A stretch of DNA of 64,000 bases, taken from Streptomyces fulvorobeus (GTDB lineage: Bacteria > Actinomycetota > Actinomycetes > Streptomycetales > Streptomycetaceae). Made by a program: the position numbers and the translations under genes. The notes under the pieces were generated by a model, which made no database searches, was not told the origin of the DNA, and worked only from the letters and a program-made list of their open reading frames with translations. This document shows, one piece after another, positions 43,975 through 53,976 of this stretch (its first letter is position 1; each line of letters starts with the position of its first letter). Where the stretch lies: positions 5,084,001 through 5,148,000 of the forward strand of contig NZ_BLWC01000001.1 of NCBI RefSeq assembly GCF_013167895.1. Direction: 5' to 3'.

Positions 43975-45075
43975 TCAGCCGCCGGTGGCGGGGGACTTCT
44001 TGGCGGACTCCGGGATCGTCGTGTCCTCGCGGATCGCCTTCCACAGGGTGCCGGCCTGCGGTTCGGCGGCCACGACCCGGTTGGGGTCGCTCTTGTCGTA
44101 CGCGACCGGAAGCATGATCGTCTCCATCGAGGCCGGGTCGACACCGTTCATCGAACGCGCGAAGTCACTGAGCGACGTGAGCGAGGCGAGCCCTTCGTCG
44201 GTCGTCAGCGACTTGGTGGCGGAACTGGCGATCTTGTACGTCGTCGCCGGACTGCCCAGCAGGTCCTGCGACTTGATCTCACTCAGCAGCGCCATCATGA
44301 ACTGCTGCTGGAGCCCTATGCGTCCGAGGTCGCTGCCGTCTCCGACGCCGTGCCGCGTACGGACGTAGGCGAGCGACTCGGTGCCGTTGAGCTTGTGCGG
44401 ACCGGCGGTGAGGTTCAGCCCGGACGCCTGGTCGGCGATGTCCTGGGGGACGTCGACCGTGACGCCTCCGATGGCGTCGACCAGATCCTTGAACCCGGCG
44501 AAGTTGATCTCCAGGTAGTGGTCGATCCGGACGCCGGACATCTTCTCGACGGTCTTGACCACGCAGGCCGGACCGGCCAGCGAGTACACCGAGTTGAACA
44601 TCACCCGGTCCTTGGGCGCCAGCGCCGAACCGTCGGACCCGGTGCACTCCGGCCGGGTCACCAGGGTGTCGCGCGGGATGGAGACGGCTACGGCCTTCGT
44701 GCGGCCCTCGGGTATGTGCACCACCATGGCGGTGTCGGAACGGGCCCCGCCGGCGTCGCCGCCCCCGCCGAGCTCCTTGTTCGCCGCGCCTGCCCGCGAG
44801 TCCGAGCCGAGGACCAGGAGGTTCTGACCCGTCGTCGGAAGCTTCTCCGGGCGGTCCTCGCCGAGGGCCTTGTCGATGTCGACGCCCTTGATGTTGCCGT
44901 CGAGGCTGCTGTACATCCAGTAGGCGGTGGTGCCGCCCGCGAGCAGGAGCACCAGGAAGATCCCGAGAACGATCTTGAGGCCGCGACGGGATTTACGGTC
45001 CTTCTTGCGTCCCCGTGAGGCGGATTTCCCCCGGCGTGAGGCGCGCGGGCCCGGGGGTACGGCGTCGTGGCTCAT
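43975..45075 (-). CDS. LytR-CpsA-Psr (LCP) family cell-wall glycopolymer ligase
   Basis: 366 residues from ATG 45075. A very basic N-terminus (SRRGKSASRGRKKDRKSRR) precedes one membrane helix (LKIVLGIFLVLLLAGGTTAYW); the rest is extracytoplasmic. LCP catalytic features: LVLGSDSRAGA and ARSDTAMVVHIPEG (Asp/Arg metal and pyrophosphate ligands), VSIPRDTLV, INFAGFKDLVDAIGGVTVDV, and LAYVRTRHGVGDGSDLGRIGLQQQF. LCP enzymes move polyprenyl-phosphate-linked teichoic acids, teichuronic acids or capsule onto peptidoglycan. It sits divergently beside the lectin-like and Stealth genes, which would make the polymer it attaches. That link is inferred from position. Confidence 0.92.
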   Translation of the reverse strand: MSHDAVPPGPRASRRGKSASRGRKKDRKSRRGLKIVLGIFLVLLLAGGTTAYWMYSSLDGNIKGVDIDKALGEDRPEKLPTTGQNLLVLGSDSRAGAANKELGGGGDAGGARSDTAMVVHIPEGRTKAVAVSIPRDTLVTRPECTGSDGSALAPKDRVMFNSVYSLAGPACVVKTVEKMSGVRIDHYLEINFAGFKDLVDAIGGVTVDVPQDIADQASGLNLTAGPHKLNGTESLAYVRTRHGVGDGSDLGRIGLQQQFMMALLSEIKSQDLLGSPATTYKIASSATKSLTTDEGLASLTSLSDFARSMNGVDPASMETIMLPVAYDKSDPNRVVAAEPQAGTLWKAIREDTTIPESAKKSPATGG

Positions 45076-45398
45076 CCTGCACGAGTCCCTTGGTCTGTGG
45101 CCCGCGAGGGCCGGGTGTGGAGTTAAGGACTCGGGTGGGGCCGGTCCACTCATGTGGGGGGCTGGCCGAGCAGTATAGACAAATTTTCGAATTGTGTGTA
45201 ATTCTGCGCGGGCTCTGCGGAGGCGCCGTGCGCGACGTTCTCCCCGTACGCCGGAAAAGCGAACGCGGGACGGCCAGTCGGTGGCGGTCGAACGGAGATT
45301 CTATGATGACCAGTGCCACACCCGTCGTGCGTCCCTGACGCAGTGCAGCAGCCGGTGCCGGGTCCGGGCGGAGAATCACGGGAAGGGCGACGCACATC
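45076..45398. other. Divergent intergenic region with A+T-rich centre
   Basis: 320 bases between the LCP start and the lectin-like gene. An A+T-rich block with imperfect inverted repeat ACAAATTTTCGAATTGTGT lies at about 45179-45197 and marks the likely promoter zone for both directions. No gene is seen. Confidence 0.45.
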
Positions 45399-46530
45399 AT
45401 GCGGGTCAAGTCTGGGCGCGCTGCCCGGGGGCCACCCCCGCGCGGGCCGTGCGGGAGCACCGGAACGCCGACCGGAACACAACTGTCGCGGCTGTCGCGG
45501 CTGTTGACGGGAAGTGGCTGGTGCGCGGCAGGGACGGAAGACTCACCGCCTACGCGCTCCACGCCGGCGGAGTGCTCCGGTGGACGGAGACGCGGCCGGG
45601 AGGGCCGGACTGGTCAGGGCCCGACCTCTTCGAGGTCCCTCATCTGACGCACCTCTCCCTCGCCCAGGGCGCGGACGGCTATGTGCATCTCCTCGGGCGG
45701 CGTTCCGTACCGCAGAAGGACGGGCCGCCCGTCGTCGATGTGGTGCACGCCATCCAGTACCAGAGTGGCCGTGCTCTCAACGGGTGGCACTCCCTGGGCA
45801 ATCCGCGCAAGAACACGGACCAGGCGTCCGGCATGGGTGCGCCTGCCGGCACCGTGAGTCCGTCCGGGCTTGTGCACTTCTTCGTGCGGACCGCGGCGGG
45901 GGGTGTGATGCTCCGGCGCGACGACAAGGCCGGCACCTGGGAGTCGTGGCACAACTTGAACGCCCGCGGTGCCGAGGAGGGAATGGCCGTCACGCTGGGC
46001 GCGTCCGGCGCTGTCGATCTGCTCGTCCAGGGCCCGGGCGGTGCGATGCGCTGGCGGCAGGCGGCCCGGGACGGGAAGTTCTCGCGGGAGGAGGACATGC
46101 CCGTCCAGATGGCGCCGGCCAGTGTGACCTCGCTGGAGACCGCCCCGGACCGGTGCACGTACTACTGGACCGATCCGGCCACGGGGGGAGTGGTGGCCTA
46201 CCGCCTCGGGGGCTGGGTGATCCCGCTCGGCGGCGCCCCGGCCGAGGGCCCGGTCTCCGTCCTGCGTGCCCCGCTCGACGGTTACGACTGCACGGTCCTG
46301 GCCCATCGCGATGTGGACGGCCACGTCATGGTCGCCGCCTGCGGTACCGAGAACGAGGGGGAGGGCTGTGGTGGTCACCGACCGGGGTGCGGACGGGCCT
46401 GCCTCCGGCCCTGGCGACCGACGGTGCCGGCCGGGTCGTGGTGGCGATGATCGGCGCGGACGGCGCGCTGTACGTCGCGCGTCAGAATCCTGAACCAGGG
46501 CTTGCCATGGCGCCCGCCGAACGCGTCTGA
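45399..46530 (+). CDS. Beta-propeller, PLL/tachylectin-like protein, two apparent frameshifts
   Basis: Read from ATG 45399 (MRVKSGRAARG) the frame needs one G at 45427-45431 and one at 46361-46365. The restored protein is about 377 residues ending MAPAERV. At least five repeats of about 45-50 residues share a Trp/Gly pattern (LRWTETRPGGPDW, WHSLGNPRKNTD, GTWESWHNLNARG, MRWRQAARDGKF, LWWSPTGV), each followed by a strand such as GLVHFFVRTAAGGVML. That is the pattern of PLL/tachylectin-like beta-propellers, which bind carbohydrate. No clear signal peptide is visible. It lies between the LCP and Stealth genes and may bind the surface glycan. Confidence 0.7.
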
Positions 46531-46807
46531 CTCCGTGACCTCCCCTGGGACCTGTCGGTCATCGGCGGCACGGTCGATTTGTCTAATCTGTCGGTAATTT
46601 CAGCTACTTGAGGCTTTCGGGTCGTACATTGACACGAAGCCTCGAACTGATGAAGATGTGATCGCTCTGTGAAAGTTAAAAGTTCTATTTCATGTCACTA
46701 ATGACTACTTGTGGTGAATGAAGAGCGCAGAGCGGCGGCGGCATCCACGGGGGATCCGCGAAGAGCTCTGCCGGTCTCCGACCGCGGGCAGATCAAGGAG
46801 TGATGGC
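46531..46807. promoter_or_regulatory. A+T-rich leader of the Stealth gene cluster
   Basis: 280 bases of unusually low G+C around 46570-46720. A bulged stem-loop (46610-46619/46635-46643) may terminate the lectin-like gene. The rest should hold the promoter and 5' leader of the Stealth-GT4-SGNH run; AAGGAG at 46795-46800 is the ribosome site. Confidence 0.5.
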
Positions 46808-48476
46808 GTGCGGCGGCGTTTGTCCGGCCCGGGTGCGGTGTGGTGGATGTGACCATCATTCCCGGGCCGATCGTGCGCCCTGTCGCCGAGCCGCTCTCCG
46901 GTCACGCGCCGGCCCCCCTCGCGCCGGCGCCCTCGTACCCGCAGCAGCCGAGCACGCCCGGCCGGGCGACGGACGACGTCTACGTCGAACCGGGCCTCAC
47001 CCCTCTCGGCGCCCGGGAGGCGAACCGTTCCACCGTGGCCGATCTGCTCCGGTCCGCCGGAGTCTCCTTCTTCGCCGTACGCGGAGCCTCCGACCACGGC
47101 ACCGTCCTCGCGGTGGCCGAGGAGGACCGGGAAGTCGTCCTGGGCGCTCTCTTCAGGGGCATGGGACAGTACGCCGGTCACCTGAGCGTGATCGACCCGC
47201 AGGCGTCCGTGCCCGTCGTCCCCGGTCCTCGCGGGATCCCAAGGCGTGGCGTGGTGTCCGTACGGCCGCCGCCGTACAGGTCAGCTGGTTTCGCACGGAC
47301 CCAGGCAGACACCTGCTGATGGGTCACGAGTACGGCTGCGCCGTGGAGTTCTGGCGCTGGCACGGCACGCACCTCGTCGCGCCCAGGGCCAACAGGGTCA
47401 CCTGGGCGGTCTCGGGCGAGGGCGGGAACGTCCTCGGAGCGCCGCGGCTGTTCAGCCGTTTCGTCGCCGAGCGAACCTCACGGCACGACGCCCCTCCGCT
47501 CGCCACCAGGCCCGAGTTCCTGGTGAGTTGCGTGGAGGACATCGACTTCCCCGTCGATGCCGTATACACCTGGGTGGACGGGAACGACCCCGCCTGGCAG
47601 CAGCGCAAGGCCGCGGCGAAGGGTGAGGTCTACCACGCGGAGTCCGCGAGCGACGCCCGCTTCATCAGCCGTGACGAACTGCGCTACTCGGTCCGCTCGC
47701 TCCACATGTTCGCCCCGTGGATACGCAACATCTACATCGTCACCGACGACCAGGTCCCGGCGTGGCTCCGCGAGGACGTGCCAGGCATACGGGTGGTGAG
47801 CCACCGGGAGGTGTTCCGGAACCCCGCGGACCTGCCGACGTTCAACTCGCACTCCATCGAGAGCCAGTTGCACCACATCGAAGGGCTCTCGGAGCACTTC
47901 CTCTACTTCAACGACGACATGTTCGTCGGCCGCCCCGTGGCGCCGCACGCCTTCTTCACCCCGAGCGGGACGGCGCGGTACTTCCCCTCGCGCAACCGCA
48001 TACCCCAGGGGCCGGTCGTGGAGACCGACACCCCGGTCGACGCGGCCTGCAAGAACAACCGCGCGCTTCTCAGGGAGCGGTTCGGCCGGGTGATCACCCA
48101 GCCCATGGAGCACATCCCCTACGCGCTGCGCCGCAGCGCGATGGAGGAAGCGGAACGGGACTTCCCGCAGGCGTGGGCCCGTACGGCCGCCAGCCGCTTC
48201 CGGGCGATGACGGACCTGTCCACGACCTCCTCGTTCGGGCTGTACTACGCGGCGCTGACCGGACGGGCCCAGCCGGCGAGCATGCCGTTCACCTACCTCC
48301 AGCTGGCGGTGCCCGATCTGGCGGACCGGCTGCAACGGCTCCTCGACAGCCGGAGCCAGGACGCCTTCTGTCTGAACGACGCGTTCTCCACACCGGAGGA
48401 CATCGAGGCGCAGCAGGAGCTGCTCGACGGATTCCTCAACGCCTACTTCCCTGTTCCCAGTCCCTACGAGCGATGA
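46808..48476 (+). CDS. Stealth-family exopolysaccharide phosphotransferase 1, apparent frameshifts
   Basis: GTG 46808 is 7 bases after AAGGAG. One base is missing near 46845 and another at the GGG 47233-47235; restoring both gives a continuous protein of about 556 residues. The N-terminal 150 residues (VADLLRSAGVSFFAVRGASD) form the module found before the Stealth domains. CR1 is FPVDAVYTWVDGNDP, CR2 SRDELRYSVRSLHMF with NIYIVTDDQVP, CR3 EHFLYFNDDMFVG, and CR4 FCLNDAFSTPED. Stealth enzymes transfer hexose-1-phosphate to build phosphodiester-linked glycans (CpsY, SacB, GlcNAc-1-phosphotransferase). It is the first of three paralogues. Confidence 0.88.
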
Positions 48477-48491
48477 ATCGGGGTTCGTGAC

Positions 48492-50102
48492 ATGACCGAT
48501 TCGAGTTCGGCCGCCAGGGTCTACCAGCGCATCGTTCCCCGACCGGTGCGTGCGGTGGCCGGTAACCGCGTGTCGCCCGGGGTCAGGCGCAAGGTCAAGG
48601 GCGGCCTGGTGCGCACCCTGAACCGCCGCGAGGCGCGCCTGCACCGGCGCGCGCTGCGGATGGTCCGCAAGGGCGACTTCGCCAGTGCGTCCGACCGAAG
48701 GGCGCGCACACCGGACGGCCGGGTAGGGCATGTGCACCAGGGCCTCACCGTCGATCTGGCGCGTCGCCTCGACCACGACCTGGTGACCTCGGCGCTGGAC
48801 GCCGCCGACATTCCGTGGTTCGCGGTGCCCGCGCTCGACGACCGCCGCATCTGCCTCGCCGTGGAGCAGCAGGACAAGGGGCAGGTCCGCAGAGTTCTGC
48901 GCGCGTTGCTGGAGGAGCACACCGGATACGTCGTGTCGGCGGCCCCCGTCGACAACGACACCCGCCTGGTCCCGGGGAGCCACGTCAAGGCGTGGAAGAA
49001 CTACGCCAAGGCCAAGGCCATCCGGGTCACCTGGCTGCGCACCGAACCCACCGAGAACCTCTGGGTGGGCGAGGACCAGGGCATCGAGATCGAGTTCTGG
49101 ACGGTCAACAGCGACCTGTCGCACGATCGCCTGGTGGGGCCCCGCCCCAACCGGGTACAGCGCGTCGTGTCCAGGGACGCCCTGGGGATCGAGATCGGTT
49201 TCGACCGGCTCTCGGGCTACTGCGACATCGACGGTGACCTGGGTCCCTCGGTCACCCTGGAACAGTTCGACATCGCCCGCCTCGAAGAGATCACCTTCCC
49301 CGTGGACGCCGTACTCCTGTGGGAGCACCCGGGCGCCTGGGGAGAGGAGCTGCTGCGGGCGTCGCTGCGCTCCCTCCACCAGTACGCCCCCTGGGTCGAT
49401 GTCGTGCATGTGGTGGCTCAGGCGCCGGTGCCGGAGTGGCTCAGGGCCGACGACGGCCGGCTCGCCGTGACCTCCGCCCCGCACGGGGCGGACGGCCGGC
49501 TCCACCTCCTGACCGACATCGCGGAACACTTCCTCGTGTTCCGTCCGGGTGCGCTGCTCGGGCGGCCGACCCGTCCGTTCGACTACTTCACGCCCAACGG
49601 CACGACCCGGCCGCGGCGGGGTATGTGGACGGCGGCGGAGTCGTTCGCGCCCTGGACCGGGCACGCGTACTCCGCGACCGGCCGTGCCGTGACCCAGACC
49701 TTCGCGCCGGGGCCGCAGCCCTACACCCGCTCGGTCCTGCGCGGGCTCGCGGAGAGCGGGGCGGCGGCGGAGCCCTCTCCCGACGGGCAGACGCAGCCCA
49801 GGCTCCCCGGGGCCCACCCGGCGGACGGGCTGGCCCACCACTTCGCGTTCGCGCACGGACTCGCCGATCCCTCGGGCGAGACGACCGCCGTCGTGCACGC
49901 GGCCCTTCCCGGCATCACGCTGCAGCTCGATCGGCTCCTCGCACGCCGTGACCTGCAACAACTCCATTTCTTCGGGCTCGGGAGCGATGAGGCGCTCAGC
50001 CACGGCGGCAGCAGGGCGGTCGTCGGTTTCCTGCGCCGCTACTTCCCCGTGGCGAGTCCGTTCGAGCACGGCTATCCAGAGGACCCGGGCACGTACACGT
50101 GA
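48492..50102 (+). CDS. Stealth-family paralogue 2, catalytically degenerate
   Basis: 536 residues; ATG 48492. It aligns with its two neighbours along the whole length: an N-terminal basic segment, the LTSALDAADIPWFAVPA-like module, the WVGEDQGIEIEFWTVNS block, then the Stealth region. CR1 is DAVLLWEHPGAW instead of DAVYTWVDG. The CR2 SRDELRYS motif is absent, CR3 reads EHFLVFRPGALLG instead of EHFLYFNDDMF, and CR4 reads LHFFGLGSDEAL without the FCLNDAF core. The residues thought to carry catalysis are therefore gone while the scaffold and frame are preserved. A structural or allosteric partner role is likely. It overlaps paralogue 3 by 4 bases. Confidence 0.85.
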   Translation: MTDSSSAARVYQRIVPRPVRAVAGNRVSPGVRRKVKGGLVRTLNRREARLHRRALRMVRKGDFASASDRRARTPDGRVGHVHQGLTVDLARRLDHDLVTSALDAADIPWFAVPALDDRRICLAVEQQDKGQVRRVLRALLEEHTGYVVSAAPVDNDTRLVPGSHVKAWKNYAKAKAIRVTWLRTEPTENLWVGEDQGIEIEFWTVNSDLSHDRLVGPRPNRVQRVVSRDALGIEIGFDRLSGYCDIDGDLGPSVTLEQFDIARLEEITFPVDAVLLWEHPGAWGEELLRASLRSLHQYAPWVDVVHVVAQAPVPEWLRADDGRLAVTSAPHGADGRLHLLTDIAEHFLVFRPGALLGRPTRPFDYFTPNGTTRPRRGMWTAAESFAPWTGHAYSATGRAVTQTFAPGPQPYTRSVLRGLAESGAAAEPSPDGQTQPRLPGAHPADGLAHHFAFAHGLADPSGETTAVVHAALPGITLQLDRLLARRDLQQLHFFGLGSDEALSHGGSRAVVGFLRRYFPVASPFEHGYPEDPGTYT

Positions 50103-51862
50103 GCACAAGTAATCCGGAGGCATCCGCTGTCGTCGGGGTGTACCGCACTTTCGTTCCCCGCTCCCTGCGACGTCGTGTGGCCCGACTGGTTCCCATGCGC
50201 CTGCGCACCGGTCTCAAGGGGCTGCTGCGGCGCCTTCACATCATCACCTGGGCGGCGAGGTTCGCCCGGGGGCGCACGGCGCGACGCCGCTGGCCCCATC
50301 TCTTCCGTGCCTCGGAGAGCCTGGCGGTCCTCTCGGGCCGGGGAGGGATGATCGCGCTCGTGCGCGCCACCGCCTCCCCGCTGGGCCTGCGGGAGGCGAA
50401 CCTGGAGCTGATCGTCTCGCTGCTCGACGACGCGGGCATCGACTACTTCGCCGTCCGGGGCAACTCCGACTTCAGGTCCGTCCTCGGCGTCTCGGAGCAG
50501 GACCGGGAACGTGTCGTGGCCGCCCTCGCGACGACCCGCCTCACCGCGCCGGTATACGTCTCCGCCTGCTCCGGTGAACGGCTCGTCGGGAGCTCATCGC
50601 TCTGCGGCTCCGTCCGGGCCCGGCGTACCGGGAGCCGGGCCCGCGTGCTGCGCACCGGCATGGTGTGGGCCGATCCCGGCAACTCGCTCGTGCTGGGCCT
50701 GCGGTACGGCTGCGACATCGAGTTCTGGCGTACCGAGGACGGCCGGCTGGTCGCGCCCAGGCCGAACCGCGTCACCGAGGACATCGCCCTGGACGAACCG
50801 CGTGTCAGCGTCCCCGTCAGCCGGCTGACCGGGTTCGCCGCCCTGCACACGCGCCGCACGCAGTCGGTGCGCACGGTCGAGGCATGTGCCGACGTGCTGC
50901 CGGAGGACGTGCGTTTCCCCGTCGACGTCGTCTACACCTGGGTGGACGGGGCCGCCCCGGAGTGGCAGCGGCGCCGTGCCCGGTTCAGCGACGGGGGCTA
51001 CCACACCGAGTCTGCGAACGCCGCCCGGTACATCAGCCGGGACGAACTCCGCTACTCCCTGCGGGCGTTGGAGCAGAACGCGCCCTGGGTCCGTCATGTC
51101 TACCTGGTGACCGACCGGCAGCGGCCCGACTGGCTCAGCCTGCGCAGTTCCCGTCTCACCGTGGTCGACCACACGGAGATCTTCCAGGATCCGGCCGCGC
51201 TGCCGACGTACAACTCCCACGCCATCGAAAGCCAGCTGCATCACATCGACGGCCTGTCCGAGCACTTCCTGTACTTCAACGACGACATGTTCCTGGGCTG
51301 TCCGACCACGCCCGGCGACTTCTTCCTGTCGAACGGGATGACCCGGACCTTCTTCTCCCCCTCACAGGTGCCCAGATGGGGGCTCACGGTCGGGGACCGC
51401 CCGGTCGACGCCGCGGGCAAGAACAACCGCAAGATCATCCTCGACAACTTCGGGTCCGCCCTCGTGCAGAAGCTCCGGCACGCCCCGTACGCCCTGCGGC
51501 GCAGTGTCCTCTTCGAGATGGAGAAGGAGTTCGCCGGGGCGCACCACAGCACCTCGCACAGCAGGTTCCGCAGCGCGACCGACATCTCCATACCGTCCTC
51601 GCTCTACCACTACTACGCGTACTTCACAGGACGAGCCGTGCCCTCGGAGATCAGCTTCGCCTACCTCGACCTCGCGAAGCCGGAGATCTCCAGACGGCTG
51701 GGCATCCTGCTGAACCGGCGTGACCGGCAGGCGTTCTGCATCAACGACACGGTCTCCGACACGTTCGAGGTGAACCGGCAGACGCTCATGCTGAACGCCT
51801 TCCTGGAAGCCTATTTCCCCGTGCCGAGCCCGTTCGAGCGGAAGGAACGTGAGGCCCGGTGA
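50099..51862 (+). CDS. Stealth-family exopolysaccharide phosphotransferase 3
   Basis: 587 residues from GTG 50099 (GTGA overlap with paralogue 2). The basic N-terminus (RSLRRRVARLVPMRLR) may contact the membrane. The N-terminal module reads LELIVSLLDDAGIDYFAVRG. All Stealth motifs are intact: CR1 FPVDVVYTWVDGAAPEWQRR, CR2 SRDELRYSLRALEQNAPW with YLVTDRQRPDWL, CR3 EHFLYFNDDMFLG, and CR4 FCINDTVSD. Predicted role: transfer of a sugar-1-phosphate unit to a growing surface glycan. It is coupled to the GT4 gene by another GTGA overlap. Confidence 0.92.
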   Translation: MSTSNPEASAVVGVYRTFVPRSLRRRVARLVPMRLRTGLKGLLRRLHIITWAARFARGRTARRRWPHLFRASESLAVLSGRGGMIALVRATASPLGLREANLELIVSLLDDAGIDYFAVRGNSDFRSVLGVSEQDRERVVAALATTRLTAPVYVSACSGERLVGSSSLCGSVRARRTGSRARVLRTGMVWADPGNSLVLGLRYGCDIEFWRTEDGRLVAPRPNRVTEDIALDEPRVSVPVSRLTGFAALHTRRTQSVRTVEACADVLPEDVRFPVDVVYTWVDGAAPEWQRRRARFSDGGYHTESANAARYISRDELRYSLRALEQNAPWVRHVYLVTDRQRPDWLSLRSSRLTVVDHTEIFQDPAALPTYNSHAIESQLHHIDGLSEHFLYFNDDMFLGCPTTPGDFFLSNGMTRTFFSPSQVPRWGLTVGDRPVDAAGKNNRKIILDNFGSALVQKLRHAPYALRRSVLFEMEKEFAGAHHSTSHSRFRSATDISIPSSLYHYYAYFTGRAVPSEISFAYLDLAKPEISRRLGILLNRRDRQAFCINDTVSDTFEVNRQTLMLNAFLEAYFPVPSPFERKEREAR

Positions 51863-53955
51863 AGGTCTCGTTCCTGATCAACAACGTCTACGGCATCGGC
51901 GGCACCAACCGTACGGTGATCAATCTCGCCGAAGCACTGGCGGTCCGGCACGAGGTCGAGATCGTCTCGGTCTTCCGGCGCAGCGCCGCGACGAAGTTCG
52001 AGATCTCCCCGCGCATCAAGGTCCGTGCCCTGGTGGACCTGCGCTCCGGATCGGCGGACGTGAAGGCGCCGGGCAGTGACGAGCCGAGCGAGGTCGTCCC
52101 GCGCCAGGAGGAGTTCTACGCCCAGTACAGCAGGTTCACCGACGCGAGGATCATCCAGGACCTCGGCCGGACCGCCGCCGACGTGGTGGTGGGCACCAGG
52201 CCGAGCCTGAACCTGTTCGTCGCGCGGTACACCCGGGACTCCGCCCTGCGCGTCGCCCAGGAACACATGACACATCTGGCGATTCCGCCGGCCGTCCGGG
52301 CCGAGATGGCCCGTTTCTACCCCCGGCTCGACGCCGTGACGACGGTGACGGACGCCGACGCCCGCTCGTTCCTGGAGAACACCCCGGTTCCGGGTATCCC
52401 CGTCATCGGCATTCCGAACAGCGTGCCCCGTCCTGTCGTCGCGCCCGCGGACGGCTCACACAAGGTGATCGTGAGCGCGGGCCGCATGCACCAGGTCAAA
52501 CGCTACGACCTGCTGCTCCGCGCGTTCGGCATGCTCGCCGACGAGTTCCCGGACTGGCAGCTGCGGATCTACGGCGACGGAGGGGAGGCCGCCAGGCTGC
52601 GGGCGCTCACCACCGAACTCGGGCTGGCCGGACGCGCCCTGCTCATGGGCGGTTTCTCGCCGATCGAGTCGGAATGGGCCAAGGGATCGATCGCCGCCGT
52701 CACCTCCAGCGCCGAGTCCTTCGGCATGACGCTGGTGGAGGCGATGCGGTGCGGACTGCCCGTCGTGTCCACCGACTGCCCCGTGGGACCGCGCGAGATC
52801 CTGCGCCACGGGGAGGACGGCCTGCTGGTCAGGACCGAGGACGCGGAGGCCGTCGCCCAAGGGCTGCGGACGCTGATGGCCGACGACGGGCTCCGCCGCG
52901 GCATGGGCGCGGCCGCCCTGCGCAACTCCGCGCGCTACGACCCCGAGGCGGTCGCGGCACGTTACGTCGAGCTGTTCGAGGAGGCCGCGCTCCGGCGGTC
53001 CACCCTGGACCGCGGCTACCGCGTCCCGACCAGGCCCACGACTGCCCTCACCGCGCAGCCGACCGTGCCACCCGTCTCGATCGCGGCGGCGACGGCCGAC
53101 GTCGCGGCCGACGACGCGGGCTGGCTGAGGTTCTCCGCCGTCGGCCCGCAGGACGGCAAGCACCGCTGGCAGTTCGTCCTCCGGCACAACCCGTCGGACG
53201 GCAAGCGGCTGCCGGACATGGCTCTGCGCACCACCCGCAGACCGCTCGGCAACGGCGGCACGCGCTACACGGCCGCGCTGACACCCTCCGCCCTGATGGA
53301 CCTCGGCGACGGCAGGTGGCGGGTCACCATGACCTCGGCCAAGTCGGCCACCGTCCACATGAAGGCCGGTATCCGGGACACGCGGAAGCTGATCGGGGCC
53401 AGGGCGGCCGTCCTCGCCGGCACCCGGCCGGCGCCGGTCGGCTGGAACCTCCCCTACGCCCAGCCGAACGGAAAGCTGATGCTCCGTACGGTTCTGCGGC
53501 AGGACCACGTCGAGTCGACCGCCGTCGACGTCGACGAGCACGGGATCACGCTCACCGGCGTCCTCTGCGGGGCGAGCCGGATCGAGCCCGGTGCGCTCTT
53601 CGTGGTCAGCAGGCGCGGGCCGTACCCGGCCAACTTCACCGTGCCCGTGCAGGTGCTCGCGGACAACACCTTCCGCGCCGAAGTGCCGCTCCGCAGGGTG
53701 GTGGACCATCGCCTCGACCGCTGGGAGGACTGGGACTGGTGGCTCCAGCCCTCCCCGGACAGCTGGCGCAAGATCCGCGTCTGCCATCTCCTGGAGGACT
53801 TCCCCGACGTCAAGGGCACGTTCGTGTACCCCGCTGTGCCGGTCGTGGGGGACGAGACCTCGGAGTTCGTGTGCGTCCACCCGGCCAGGCCCGTCCGGGT
53901 GCGCCCGTACTGCTCCGCCTCAGGGGCCATGGCCATGAACGTCGTCGACCGCTAG
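51859..53955 (+). CDS. GT4-family glycosyltransferase with an extra C-terminal beta-rich domain
   Basis: 698 residues from GTG 51859. The GT-B catalytic part (about 1-385) has VSFLINNVYGIGGTNRTVI at the N-terminus, SAGRMHQVKRYDLLLRAFGML (donor-domain start), and the E-x7-E motif within AESFGMTLVEAMRCGLPVV. Such enzymes, including the TagE/TarM type, use nucleotide sugars with retention. Residues 400-698 form a second region with about ten beta-strand-like segments (WQFVLRHNPSDGKRLPDM, WRVTMTSAKSATVHM, VDRWEDWDWWLQ-like end). I do not recognise that domain; it may bind acceptor glycan. It is co-transcribed with the Stealth genes. Confidence 0.88.
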   Translation: MKVSFLINNVYGIGGTNRTVINLAEALAVRHEVEIVSVFRRSAATKFEISPRIKVRALVDLRSGSADVKAPGSDEPSEVVPRQEEFYAQYSRFTDARIIQDLGRTAADVVVGTRPSLNLFVARYTRDSALRVAQEHMTHLAIPPAVRAEMARFYPRLDAVTTVTDADARSFLENTPVPGIPVIGIPNSVPRPVVAPADGSHKVIVSAGRMHQVKRYDLLLRAFGMLADEFPDWQLRIYGDGGEAARLRALTTELGLAGRALLMGGFSPIESEWAKGSIAAVTSSAESFGMTLVEAMRCGLPVVSTDCPVGPREILRHGEDGLLVRTEDAEAVAQGLRTLMADDGLRRGMGAAALRNSARYDPEAVAARYVELFEEAALRRSTLDRGYRVPTRPTTALTAQPTVPPVSIAAATADVAADDAGWLRFSAVGPQDGKHRWQFVLRHNPSDGKRLPDMALRTTRRPLGNGGTRYTAALTPSALMDLGDGRWRVTMTSAKSATVHMKAGIRDTRKLIGARAAVLAGTRPAPVGWNLPYAQPNGKLMLRTVLRQDHVESTAVDVDEHGITLTGVLCGASRIEPGALFVVSRRGPYPANFTVPVQVLADNTFRAEVPLRRVVDHRLDRWEDWDWWLQPSPDSWRKIRVCHLLEDFPDVKGTFVYPAVPVVGDETSEFVCVHPARPVRVRPYCSASGAMAMNVVDR

Positions 53956-53976
53956 AACTCCTTGAATGGGGATAAA

